A stretch of DNA of 64,000 nucleotides from Molanna angustata (taxonomy: Eukaryota; Arthropoda; Insecta; Trichoptera; Molannidae): the NCBI GenBank assembly GCA_963576475.1, contig OY754979.1, positions 33,951,778 through 34,015,777 of the forward strand, given 5' to 3'. Each line of letters opens with the position of its first letter. Position 1 is the stretch's first letter. Shown one piece after another: positions 1 through 9,180 of this stretch. The notes under the pieces were generated by a model. It was not told the DNA's origin. It worked only from the letters and a program-made list of their open reading frames with translations, and did not search any database. Both the position numbers and the translations under genes were made by a program.

Positions 1-669
1 TAATCGCGATCGACTAGTTGACCACCCCTGATATATACACTCTCAGTCTTATTCATAATACTTCTTTATATTGTTGTAATAGCATCATATAAGTAAAACA
101 CAGTGTAAGCTTTTATATTCTTGACTATTCATAATAATGTTAATTTAGCAATATAACAATAACGTTGCTATATTACTGTTTGAGCTGGCAACGTCGCAAT
201 TCATTTATGTTTCTCCGGTGATTTGACATAATGTCCTATTTTGTGTGTTGTATATAGAGAGAAGGGAATATTGCACCTATCTGGTGGCGAACTTCTTCCT
301 TTGTATCGGCAGGTCTTCAGAAAAGGTACCCACTCTAACCTCTATATCACAACAGTATAATGTTGGTATAATACACCACCTTCAAACACAGATTGGGTAT
401 TATATGCGCACAGCACGTAGTTTTAGTTGATAGACATAATAATTTGAAATATGTATAATTCGTCTTGTATCGAAACTAGGTGAATTGTAGACGATTATGA
501 TGACTACTGACAACTGTTGGTAGCAATACTTTTGTGAGACAAAAGGGTTGGAAGTGTTGCTACGTTTACGGAACATCGTGAGTATCATTATTTAGATATT
601 TATATATATTTTTTTTCTTTCTCGCACGACATCTTTACGCCAGTTACAGTGCGACACCTGTTCGTTATT
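1..669. other. AT-rich sequence, no gene; possible MITE end at 47
   Basis: No supported coding region. From about 47 to 250 the sequence resembles 5142-5290: it starts with the same motif (CAGTCTTATTCATAAT), continues with TTCTTTATA and includes a 'gagctgg(c/t)aac' block. It is probably one end of the terminal-inverted-repeat family described at 5142. A reversed, slightly degenerate copy of the motif occurs at about 1990-2010 (gaacaagactgag), so an old element might span 47-2010, but I could not find a target duplication. Confidence 0.35.
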
Positions 670-1182
670 TTATTTAATATATTTTTTTAATCGCTGAACG
701 CCCCAGAAGAAGACGTCAGCTTCAACAGGTAAACCATTTAATAGAACAGACATTCGTACAAGAGTGTTACGAGCAACCACGTCTGTACGAGCGGCAGGTA
801 AATTAAATAAGTGGTGTCCTCTACCTCTCATGTAGTTCGGGGGAGCGTAAAGGCCTAAGTGCTCAAGCAAAATTGGGCAGTCAATGATATAATTTACAAC
901 CTTGTAACCCACCAGAAGTAACGAATTATCTCGCCTTTTTTCGAGACTCTGATAGGCACAGGCATCAAGGAGATCAGGGTGATGCATGTAAGTTGGGTAC
1001 ACTCCATGTGTACGCATGTAAAGGTACCTTAAAAACTTTTTCTGGATCTGTTCCAGCATTTCGGAGTATTTCTTCCAGCATGGTGCCCAAACAACACTAC
1101 CAAATTCCAGCTTGGTATGCACCATACAGTTGAATTTACTCTTTAGTGCCTCCGGATTTGTAAAATATTTTCCCAGGCGAAA
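670..1182 (-). pseudogene. LINE reverse transcriptase C-terminal fragment (Jockey/CR1-like)
   Basis: Minus-strand reading frame of about 170 codons that ends at a stop at 670. The motif TKLEFGSVVWAP, followed by a run resembling 'E.IQKKFLRYLYMR', matches the thumb and C-terminal part found downstream of the catalytic domain in Jockey/CR1-type non-LTR retrotransposons. The later block HLFNLPAARTDV.ARNTLVRMS is the usual last conserved stretch of these ORF2 proteins. The match continues upstream of the first ATG (RLGKYFTNPEALKSKFN), so the ATG is not a real start. The catalytic YADD box is absent. It is a 5'-truncated dead copy, and the clade assignment is by motif only. Confidence 0.75.
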
Positions 1183-2245
1183 AGTTATATGAAAGTACAG
1201 TTATATGAATAACTGTAGTGAAAACTGAAGCAATAAAGAATAATTAAGTTACCTTTACTTAATATAGGCATTCTCAAATGATGTGTCAGTAGTTATGATA
1301 AATATTTTTTGTTATTTGTTTACGTCACGTTAAGACTTGAAACAATCTGTTGATCGTATGCATAAATATCTGTTTTTTTTTACTAATTTATGTAATGGAA
1401 TAGAACATGGAAATAATATTTAAAATATTGTGCATTTTTATTATTTTTGATGAAACAGAATCGCAAATATTCACGTCGTTTCACAAACGTCAAAAATTAT
1501 CGACATGTAATGCAAAAATTATTGACGTGTATTGTAATCAGCAACATTGGGGGATTATCGAAAATGTTGGGTCCCTATTCTCTTCTTATATCACTATTAA
1601 AACAACCTGGGACCATATTTATCTTACATATATAGGTGTAATGTAGCCATTATATAGCATTATTGACTTAATCGAATATTTTTATAGTTGAAATGTTACC
1701 TCATGTATGAGAACTGTGGCTTTCATTGTTTTCGAACCAATTTCTCGATAGAGTGCATTGCAAATAAGTTTCTTCTTCATTTCATAGATGGCAATGGTAA
1801 AATAGCTTATTTTCAAGACCTACGATGAATAAAATAAATAGAACTTTAAAAAAATTGGATTGATAGGGATAATTTCCCAATTCTCTCTTAATATTCCAAC
1901 TTTTTCTCTATTGAGATATTAATAAAAGTCATTTAAATTATAACCTTATATTTGTTATTATGAATAGATACACTGTTTCAATCCCAACTATGTTATTATG
2001 AACAAGACTGAGTGACTTTTTTGTTAATACTAAATTATATTAAAATTAATATTTGATTTTGATTGTTGTATAGCTTTTAAATTTATTTTTTTTTTCATAA
2101 AAAAATATTTTAATGTGTAAACACCATTATACCACCACCTTGGGAAGGTCCGATGCTATTACAGTACGCGCTGGTGTCGTGCGAGTGTAATCGGCAGTCC
2201 CGCTTGATTCTTGAGCAATGTGCAAAGGACAAGTAAAAACAATAC
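1183..2245. other. AT-rich sequence without recognised gene
   Basis: Short overlapping frames at 1407-1646 show no recognisable motif and look like chance. Around 1880-1910 a short stretch (ttctctattgagatatt) resembles part of the repeat seen at 26640 and 49330. A short GC-richer patch at about 2140-2225 is unassigned. Confidence 0.5.
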
Positions 2246-2329
2246 AAAAACCAAATTTATTAACAAATGTGTTTCAGGTTAAAATAAAACAAAACTTCAG
2301 TTTTAAGTTCCACTGTAATAATTTAATAG

Positions 2330-2374
2330 GACACTAACTAGTATCGGTCATCCAGTGACCATCTTCAGAGTGAC
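2330..2374 (-). ncRNA. Hammerhead ribozyme-like motif, left arm (core mutated)
   Basis: Mirror copy of the motif in the right arm, read on the minus strand. It has the same 6-bp stem I, a CTGAAGA box and the same GATA and GTT changes. Its stem II closing pair is intact (GGTCA/TGACC). Because both arms share the GATA and GTT changes, the arms descend from one already mutated unit, which fits inverted duplication during insertion. Confidence 0.6.
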
Positions 2375-2416
2375 ACTCTGAAGATCGTCACTGGATGACC
2401 GATACTAGTTAGTGTC
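2372..2416 (+). ncRNA. Hammerhead ribozyme-like motif, right arm (core mutated)
   Basis: Stem I is GACACT (2372-2377) pairing with AGTGTC (2411-2416). The core box CTGAAGA (2378-2384) fits CUGANGA. Stem II is GTCA (2387-2390) with TGAC (2396-2399), and its closing pair is broken by c2386. The second core box reads GATA (2401-2404) instead of GAAA, followed by CTAG and TT at the cleavage position. The layout is complete, but the GAAA-to-GATA change and GTT in place of GTC predict little or no activity. Confidence 0.6.
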
Positions 2417-2658
2417 CTATTAAATTATTACAGTGGAACTTAAAACTGAAGTTTTGTTTTATTTTAACCTGAAACAAATTTGTTAATAAATTTGCTATGG
2501 AGTTCCATCAAGAATTGTCCGTTGAGAAGTTAAATAAAGGAAAAACCAAATTATTTACTGTAGTTAGGTGATTGCGTATTATGATATCCATGTAGGGAAA
2601 GACTACAACCCTTGAAATGAATGTAGGATTAAGTTGTAATATATATCATGGTTTATAC

Positions 2659-3375
2659 TAGGGTTGCCACGAATAATGATTTGGCCGAATAACCGAATAA
2701 CGAATATTCGACTTCCCCGTCGGCCGAATAGCCGAATATTCGGCCGCAGACGTGTGCGTAAAATTACATTCCGACCCACATTTTAAAACTAGTTTCTTGG
2801 GATTAGTTCAAACGGAAAGAGCAAGACAGAAAATTCTTATAGAAGCTCTGAAAATGAGTTGTGATGAAGCAAACAGTAGTGATTATGATGATGATTCTTC
2901 ACCACTTCGTAAGAAAAGAAACACCAATTAAACTGAAAACAATAATAAAAAAGAAATACACGACAGCTTTTGGGACTGTTTTGAAGAAGTTGCTACAGAT
3001 AAGCAAAACGATGAATAAGCAGAAAAAAGTTCTGTGCCAAATGAAATTGATTTTTATTTGAAAACTGCTCACCTAAATCGAACGGCAAATGCAAAATCAT
3101 ACCCAGTCCTGACGAAATTTGCTAAGATTTATCTATCGTCTCCTGGCAGTAGTGTCTATAGTAAGAGACTTTTTTCAGAAGCGGGTATTATTTATGAAGA
3201 AAAACGCAACCATTTACTGTCAACAAATACTGAAAAAAATGTTTTTATTCATGATAACTTACCATTGGTAGATTTTAAGTATTAATAGTCATTTGTGATT
3301 AAAATACCGAATATTAAAAAAAGTGGCCGAATAGGCCGAATAACGAATAATGGCCGAATATTCGTGGCATCTCTA
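2659..3375 (+). mobile_element. hAT-family deletion derivative (717 bp) with 8-bp TSD
   Basis: Ends begin TAGGGTTGCCACGAAT and, reverse-complemented, TAGAGATGCCACGAAT. They are flanked by the 8-bp direct repeat gtttatac (2651-2658 and 3376-3383), the size expected of hAT transposition. Both subterminal regions are packed with CCGAATA/TATTCGG repeats (2683-2745 and 3306-3366), typical of transposase-binding clusters. The interior holds only the C-terminal end of a ZBED-like transposase, broken by stops. It is non-autonomous, but the clear termini and intact TSD suggest a fairly recent insertion. Confidence 0.88.
2772..3285 (+). pseudogene. hAT transposase C-terminal remnant (dimerisation domain)
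   Basis: One frame reads from about 2772 to a stop at 3285 with two in-frame stops, at about 2928 and 3016. The final part is open (3034-3285) and carries KSYPVLTKFAKIYLSSPGSS and SKRLFSEAGIIYEEKRNHL, the signature of the hAT dimerisation domain at the C-terminus of ZBED/hAC transposases. A short acidic serine/aspartate stretch precedes it. The BED finger and RNase-H-like catalytic core are missing, so the remnant cannot encode an active transposase. Confidence 0.85.
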
Positions 3376-3383
3376 GTTTATAC

Positions 3384-4365
3384 ATCATGGCAAAAAAATA
3401 TTGAAATTGTAGCATATACCTACATAACAGACATTTCAAATATGGTGTTACCAAAACATGCTATCACCTAACAGGAGTAGTTTAATAATTAAACACTGTG
3501 TAGCAGATCAGTTGGTCAACAACTACGTATCTAGCATTTATTAGTAAGATTTTCAAATAATTGCTACACGGGCTTAAGTGTTTTAGTTTCACGGTGTGTA
3601 ACTAAAACACTAGTCAACAGTTGTGCAGTCGATTTTTATTAGTAAGACAGTCAATGTGTTTGGGATAAGCCCGTTCCACCTCACTTTGTGTACCTAAAGT
3701 CGTAGCCTATGTCAGATGTGTATATTCTTTACTCTGTGGTATTGAAAAATTTTATCATCATAGGCTGGCAATAGTGAAATGAATGACAGAGGTCAGCATC
3801 AGGAATTTAAATTATGTTTAGACTCTGAATAAATGTAGACCATACATTAAATGATCCAAAAACTGTTAGTGATAGAAAGTCCAAGAGTCTTTCTGACAGT
3901 CCTATGCGTCCTACCAGCAGGACTATCATTTTCTTCTTATATGAAGATATGTAGTACCTTTAGAAGGTTGTGATTTTGACAAGCACATAGTACCTATTTG
4001 CGAGTTTTTGAGTCATGTCTCTACAATTAGTCTGTTCCATATGGCTGCGAGTATAAGACGTGAAGGCTGTTGGAGCAAATCGACTATAAATTTGTTTTAA
4101 AATTGGGAAATGGAAAAAATGCAATATTTCGAAGGGAAGCATAGAATAACGAACCAATATATGATGTTATTAATTTATTTTAAATGTTTATTGAATTTGT
4201 ACCACAAGACACAACATGAAGAACTATACACTTGACATAGTTTGCAGAAAACTTAGAAGAAGAAGAAAAAGTTATAACCGTATGTGAAGGGTACTGTGTC
4301 ATCTCTCGACGATAACTATCTTTAGTTTCTTTTTTACAATTTTTTTTCGGCTAGGCGGGTAGGCT
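3384..4365. other. Unassigned AT-rich stretch with a short perfect hairpin
   Basis: No supported gene. At 3577-3588 AGTGTTTTAGTT pairs perfectly with AACTAAAACACT at 3600-3611 across an 11-nt loop. The minus-strand frame at 3960-4157 shows no motif. Confidence 0.4.
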
Positions 4366-4367
4366 TA

Positions 4368-4556
4368 CACTATGTGTCCTATTCTGATTCTTTTCAGAGT
4401 ACGAAAACGTCTGTAACCAACGGGTTACCGTGGATAAAAGGATTTTATCCGCGCGGTGTGACGTAACGAGTCTCGTATAAATGCATTCAACTTTTTGACA
4501 TGTCTCATATACTAAAATTCAGACGGATAAATTTAGACGAATCAGAATAGGACATT
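4368..4556. mobile_element. Short MITE with inverted ends
   Basis: Inverted ends tgtcctattctgattc (about 4373) and gaatcagaataggaca (about 4538) bound roughly 180 bp with no coding content. No clear target duplication was identified, so the class is not assigned. Confidence 0.5.
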
Positions 4557-5141
4557 ATATATGCTCAGGATAGAAATATCCAAGTGATGTCTTTGCTACT
4601 TATTTTGACAATTAATATGGCAGAAACACGTGGAATCGTACAAATTTTAAGTAGTTTTGATACTGTCTACTGATTTTTTTCATACAAATCATTCAATAAA
4701 ATGAGTGCTACTGGTAGGACTGGAAGCTCCTTCCAGATGGAAATTCTATCATTAAATCTATGCTTTGACAGGTATGTGACAACCAAAACATGTTTATTAA
4801 GAAACCCATATTATGGAAATAAACATTCTATGTAGATAAGTAATTATATTGTTCTAATGTATTCTTCTTATGTTTATAAGCTGTAATTTAAGGTGCTAAA
4901 TTTGTCTCTTTTCTTCTTCTTCTTCATCTTCCCAATGGTAGAAGATTATTTTTAACTCCTCTACAATATTATTAATTTTGATATCCTATTTTTTGTATAA
5001 TGTCTATTTTATAATGTTTACATTGGTAGTCATTTAAAAGAATAAATACTTATTTACCTATTAAATTAAGAATAATATATTATACTGAATTGCGTATGTA
5101 CCTTAAATAATAAATAATTTTATATTAGCTTAAAATATGTA
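4557..5141. other. AT-rich sequence, nothing recognised
   Basis: No frame, repeat or RNA feature that I can support. Confidence 0.5.
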
Positions 5142-5985
5142 CAGTCTTATTCATAATGTTTCTTTATAATTTATTTTTAATCGTGTTATAAAAAAATGCA
5201 ATCTATGCGTTCATGGTAAAGCTATTTTTTTTTGAGCTGGTAACACTATAATTCATAGATTTTTTATAAGGTTATCGATTCTGTATTTTGTTTCATCTAT
5301 TAAGTCGGCCATTTTAGTTTATTTGATTAATTATCTGACTTCTGAACTTGATTCCCAATTAAAAACACATTTTTTAATTGTATTTTGAGTTTGAAATTGT
5401 GAGACGATACATAACATAGACGAATGTGGTAACTTGTTAGTTATTAGGTTAGCTAAGTGTTAAATTAATTTTTGACTCATTAGTTGCATGAGAACCAATA
5501 AAAATAATTATTATCAAATTTTGAAAAAGTAACGAATAGCAAAATATTATTCAACATTATATCCATTATGGATATACACACGTTGTTGTGTTTCCTTTTA
5601 TAAGGTTATGTTTACCCGCACACCTGTCGCAGGTTACCCTAAATTTATTTTTGTATTATTTCTTGGGAAGTAACAGGTACAATGTCAAATATTAATTTAA
5701 CTCATACCCAATAACAAGTTGCCACATTCTGGGATATTAATTTTCTTACAGATCCAGACTGAAAACACAATTAATAACTGTGTCTCCACCGGGAATCGAA
5801 CTCGGGACCATTGGATCAGCAGTCAGATACCTAACCAACTAAGCCACGAAGGCTGACAAATTGTGAGATATGCTATGTGGTGTGAATGAATGAATGTCCA
5901 TTTTTATTCAAAAACGAGATCTGTATAATGCATTATACATTTAAATTTAAAAATTGTTTATTTTTTGCTATGAATAAGACTGGTT
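5142..5985. mobile_element. Putative terminal-inverted-repeat element interrupted by a SINE
   Basis: The left end reads cagtcttattcataat and the right end is its inverse (atgaataagactg at about 5971-5984). The internal 'ttgagctggtaac' block recurs at 181-192. A SINE lies inside (5720-5862). No transposase frame was seen and no convincing target duplication was found. Confidence 0.4.
5720..5862 (-). mobile_element. tRNA-headed SINE, family 1
   Basis: On the minus strand the head reads as a tRNA-like sequence: an A-box-like segment near 5850-5835 (aGTTGGTTAGGTATCTGAC) and a B-box-like segment (CCCGAGTTCGATTCCCGG) at about 5790-5807. It is followed by a body shared with 38279-38365 (gtggcaacttgtt). 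It is not a functional tRNA gene, because it is embedded in a repeated longer unit and has no matching acceptor stem. Confidence 0.65.
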
Positions 5986-6129
5986 ATGTTTAATGAACGT
6001 ACCTATATACATTATAATGCACAATATAGTCGTATATATAAAATATTATTTTAAGAGTGAAACTTCACAATAATTGTATGTTAAATATAAAATTTATTAC
6101 TTCATATTGTAGAAACTAGAATTAACGTC

Positions 6130-6475
6130 AATTGCCGGGCAATAAACATCCTTATTTCTCTGTATTGTTCCACATAACTTCCAACTCAATATTATACATA
6201 AATACTATGTCCCTCACAGGGTAGGCAGAGAGAATTGAAAGCCAATTTTTTCCATATTCACACATTCATCGCCTTGTCAACATGCATGCATCGTCTCACG
6301 CATGTTTATTTGCTGTTCATGCTTCTTATATTTTGTCTTTCAGAAGATCATTCACACAGTCGTGCCATCCTTTTCTTGGTCACCCTGACCTCTTAATCTT
6401 TTCCTGTTAGCTTTTTATATTTCTTTCGGCGTTTTTAATTCATTCTACCCAAGTGGCCCAGATAAAAGGGCGTTT
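6130..6475 (-). pseudogene. LINE 3' fragment (same family as 62122-62841)
   Basis: Reads on the minus strand like the C-terminal coding part and 3' end of the family represented at 62122-62841. The shared block on the plus strand includes 'catcgcc', 'acatgcatgcatcgtct' and 'gtcgtgccatccttttcttgg'. It is strongly decayed with no open frame. Confidence 0.6.
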
Positions 6476-6942
6476 ATCTGGGATCCACTATTACCAACCA
6501 AAGTGAGTGTGAAACCGAGATCAGAAGAAGGATAGGAATGACAAAAAGTGCTATGACCAGTCTAAATAAAATATGGAAAGACAAGATCATATCCAGAAAC
6601 CTGAAGATGAAGATTGTACGCACACTCGTGTTCTCCATTTTCTTTTATGGAGTATAATCATGGACTCTGCGGACCAGAGATAGAGACAGAATAGACGCGT
6701 TCGAAATGTGGTGCTGGAGAAGAATGCTGAAAATTCCCTGGACAGCAAGAAGAACAAACATCTCCTTTCTTCAAGAACTGCGCATCACAGTGAGATTGTC
6801 GTCTCTATGTCTAGAACGAATACTTAAGATTTTTGGTCACATAGCTCATAGAGGGGAAGACAGCTTTGAAAAGCTGATTATGGTCGGAAAAGCGCCAGGA
6901 ACAAGACCAAGAGGTAGATCGCCGATGCGCTGGTCCGACCAA

Positions 6943-7468
6943 AGCCTAGGTTGCGGCTCTAAGGGCCCAGGCAGTAAAGGCGGGGGTGGGCGGCCGACGC
7001 TGTTGTGCCCTCGTCATTCTATACTTAGAGAAGAGCAGGACGGACGCCTCTAGTCTCGCTCGGCAGTTACTCGTCAACTGTGGCGAATGTTGTTGTGTGG
7101 TTCGGGCACACCGCCGGCGCAGACGTCGGGTCAGACATCCTGTGTTGACAACGAGACGTCAAATCTGACAGGTGATGATTGCGTCGGATGCCCCCGGTGT
7201 TAGCCCGCGGAACCTTCGGACGCCAACACGAGGACCGAGGGGTCGGGGTACAAGCCCCTCCGACTTGAAACGGAGTGTACTTAGCGGCCGATTTCGAGAC
7301 CAATCGGAGGCCCTGACGTGTGTGGTTGGATTCTCGGGGGCAGTGGTTGAACCCGATGGATGGTGGATATTTTGTGTTTGTCCGATGTTGCGGCTGCGTC
7401 CGGTGGTGAACAGGGCCAATGAGCTCTATAGCGTCGCCGGCGTGGAAGTGGATCGCGATCCCCCTCGA
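6943..7468. mobile_element. GC-rich 526-bp insertion in the LINE, 12-bp TSD, unclassified
   Basis: Flanked by the exact 12-bp duplication tggtccgaccaa (6931-6942 and 7469-7480), so it transposed or retroposed into the LINE. Its base composition is far more GC-rich than anything nearby. It has no poly(A), no obvious inverted ends and no tRNA head. Overlapping frames exist on both strands (7172-7513 plus, 7067-7489 minus) but carry no domain that I recognise and overrun the insertion boundary. A 5'-truncated LINE 3' end of another clade (for example R1-like) is possible but unproven. Confidence 0.7.
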
Positions 7469-7562
7469 TGGTCCGACCAAATAAAACAATATCCCTGCCT
7501 CGACACTCCATAGAGCCGTATATATGGCAACAGACAGGACGACCTGGAGAACAACAGAGTAT

Positions 7563-7733
7563 ATTTTTTTTTTTTTTTTTTTTTAACTTTTCTACGGACA
7601 ATTCTTGGTAGAACTCCATTTCAAATAATAAATAAATTTGGAATGGTAAAATAAAACCAAAGTTTTCAGTTCTACTAATTTAATGACACTGACTAGTTTC
7701 GGTCATCCAGTGACCATTTTCGAAGTGTATATT
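7563..7733 (-). mobile_element. Penelope-like fragment with degenerate hammerhead
   Basis: On the minus strand the element starts near 7729 with the hammerhead region. It continues with a body similar to the 2246-2552 element and the shared tail (GGAGTTCTACCAAGAATTG, about 7616-7598), and ends in a long A run (T run at 7564-7585). It is inserted in the LINE tail. The short repeat gtatatt occurs at both edges (7559-7565 and 7727-7733), which may be a 7-bp target duplication. Confidence 0.65.
7685..7729 (-). ncRNA. Hammerhead ribozyme-like motif (CUGANGA box lost)
   Basis: Minus strand: stem I TACACT/AGTGTC, stem II GGTCA/TGACC with loop CTGGA, an intact GAAA box, CTAG, then the canonical TC before stem I. 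The first core box reads TCGAAAA instead of CTGANGA, which replaces the essential G8 position, so it should be inactive. Confidence 0.55.
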
Positions 7734-7786
7734 ATGGCCACGACCCTCACCATTGAGGACGACGACTGGTAAGGTAAGGTACCCAA

Positions 7787-8235
7787 GTGGCCAAACAATC
7801 TCAATGTGTTAAATTTCTTTCTGTAAATTACATCTTTCTTCATCTTACATTTTTCCCTTGTGTCCTCATTCCTTACCCTGTAATACATGGTTTTTTTACA
7901 ATTTTTTTTTAGCGATCTCATTTTAACTGCATTTATTCTGCTTTCGTGCGACTGCTGCCATGTCCAGGTTTCACTTGCATACATCATGGTTGGTAATACG
8001 ATTGCGTTATGAATGGCAGGCATATTTGGCATCCTTTGATATGTTGCGATCATTCACTCTGTTTCCTGCCATCACTCGTCTTTTGATATCCTTATCAGGC
8101 CGTCCATTTCGTTGAAAAACGATTCCCAGATAGATATATTTGTCTATTTGCTTGAGCCATACGTTCTCTACTTTTATTTGACAAGCTGTTCTTCTTCTGT
8201 TCTGTTCTATTTCAAATATAATATTATTTAGCCGT
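7787..8235 (-). pseudogene. LINE RT C-terminal fragment (62122-62841 family)
   Basis: Two overlapping minus-strand frames (8007-8276 and 7703-8053) together give IKVENVWLKQIDKYIYLGI, RNGRPDKDIKRRVMAGNR, YASETWTWQQSHESRINAV and FNTLRLFGH. These align block for block with the longer open copy at 62122-62841. A frameshift near 8030 and other damage mark it as dead. Confidence 0.8.
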
Positions 8236-8284
8236 ACACAAAATATGCTACTAGGAAAGTATTCAAAAACATTCAAAGTTCATT

Positions 8285-8520
8285 CATTCATACCATCACG
8301 GCATATCTCACAATGTGGGGTAACCAGCGAAAGGTGTGCGGGTGTGCATTGCCTTATAAAAGGGAGAACAACACATCTATGTATACCCACACACCAGTCT
8401 CGTTTCATCAAAAAAGACTACATTCAGAATGGGTGGTGAACCTCATTGCTGAACTATGTGAGATGTTATTTTTGCCTGTTGTATTTTCGATTACCCGGCT
8501 CTTACGGGACACTCGAAAAA
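8285..8520 (+). repeat. Dispersed repeat, family 'accatcacggcat' (copy 1)
   Basis: Shares 'accatcacggcat', 'tgtggggtaaccagcga', 'acccacacaccagtctcg' and 'cagaatgggtggtgaac' with 34150-34345 and, in part, 33197-33262. The frames across it are not conserved between copies, so it is treated as a non-coding interspersed repeat, possibly a LINE 3' end. Confidence 0.6.
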
Positions 8521-8833
8521 CAATGATTTAAAAGAATGGAAGCACTATTCTAAGCCGGTGCCTCACAGCTAAATTTCTTTATTTCAAGTGAATAATTTAT
8601 ATTATTGTCTATTTACTTTGCTGGCAATATAATAATGTTAACGAGACGATACATGTCATAATAAAAAAATATGGCCCTCTGTTCTCTATGCCTGCGTAAG
8701 GGACATGGCATGATCGTATGTATGCACTGTCATTTGAGTGAGTTTTATTGATTTAGTATAAGAGTATATATGCATATTTTTTAATTATTTCTGTATGATT
8801 AATAGTTTATATTAGTAAATATTCTCAGAAACC

Positions 8834-8983
8834 AGCGGGGCAAGTCCCGTTCCATGGTAACTCATATCTTGATAGTAACCCACGTTATAAACCTACAAGA
8901 GTATTCCATATAGATGATTTTAAAAATCTTATATCTATATGGAGGATTTTCATTCCGCCGTTGAACCGGACTTGCCCCCCAGT
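8834..8983. mobile_element. Foldback MITE, 'ggggcaagtcc' family (copy 1)
   Basis: Left end gcggggcaagtcccgttc and right end gaaccggacttgcccccc are inverse to each other. The interior also folds back around about 8910-8945 (tccatatagat / atctatatgga). Relatives are at 26026, 47676 and 50661. Confidence 0.65.
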
Positions 8984-8984
8984 T

Positions 8985-9180
8985 GTCTTCTTCATGATCA
9001 CAATCCCAAGGTTGGTTTGCACCCCACACTCCATCTCTCCACATATCTCTGTTGTCCGCCAGCCTCTTCATCTCTTGGTAGCTGCTACAGCACACATCAC
9101 TGATCACCTGTTCCATATAACTGTCTATAGGGCGACCTCTATGGTTTTTTGCATTTCATCATTTCTTCGGCGATAGTTAC
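8985..9180 (-). pseudogene. LINE 3' coding end fragment
   Basis: The minus strand contains SSYQEMKRLADNRDMWRDGV, which is nearly identical to the plus-strand fragment at 23740-23840. This is the common C-terminal end of RTE-like ORF2 proteins. Confidence 0.65.

Larger units (their letters stand above)
2246..2552. mobile_element. Inverted-repeat Penelope-like fragment with hammerhead layout, 12-bp TSD
   Basis: A near-perfect palindrome centred at 2373, with arms about 119 nt long from 2254 to 2492. The whole insertion is bracketed by the 12-bp direct repeat aaaaaccaaatt (2246-2257 and 2541-2552). Right of the palindrome, the tail (GGAGTTCCATCAAGAATTG) is shared with the related copies at about 7595-7620 and 51585-51600. 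Each arm carries a hammerhead-ribozyme layout reading outward from the centre. Head-to-head terminal units and hammerheads are known features of Penelope-like retroelements, so I assign it there. There is no reverse transcriptase, so it is a non-autonomous or terminal fragment. Confidence 0.7.
6480..7785 (+). pseudogene. RTE-like LINE 3' region, split by two later insertions
   Basis: The plus strand encodes the C-terminal part of a non-LTR reverse transcriptase. ETEIRRRIGMTKSAMTSLNK, WCWRRMLKIPWTARRTN, ILKIFGHIAHRGEDSFEKL and GTRPRGRSPMRWSDQ follow each other to about 6942. The frame resumes at 7481 (IKQYPCLDTP...) and again after 7733 (tatggccacgac...). A stop interrupts it at about 6655. 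The two gaps are separate insertions: 526 bp at 6943-7468 and a ribozyme-bearing fragment at about 7563-7726. Removing both restores the order known for this LINE type, in which the WSDQIK block is followed by a short tail ending in GHDP-like codons. Confidence 0.8.

Noticed and set aside
7067..7513. Protein gene in the GC-rich insertion (140 codons minus, 113 codons plus)
   Set aside because: GC-rich sequence gives long frames on both strands by chance; the frames cross the insertion boundary and show no domain.
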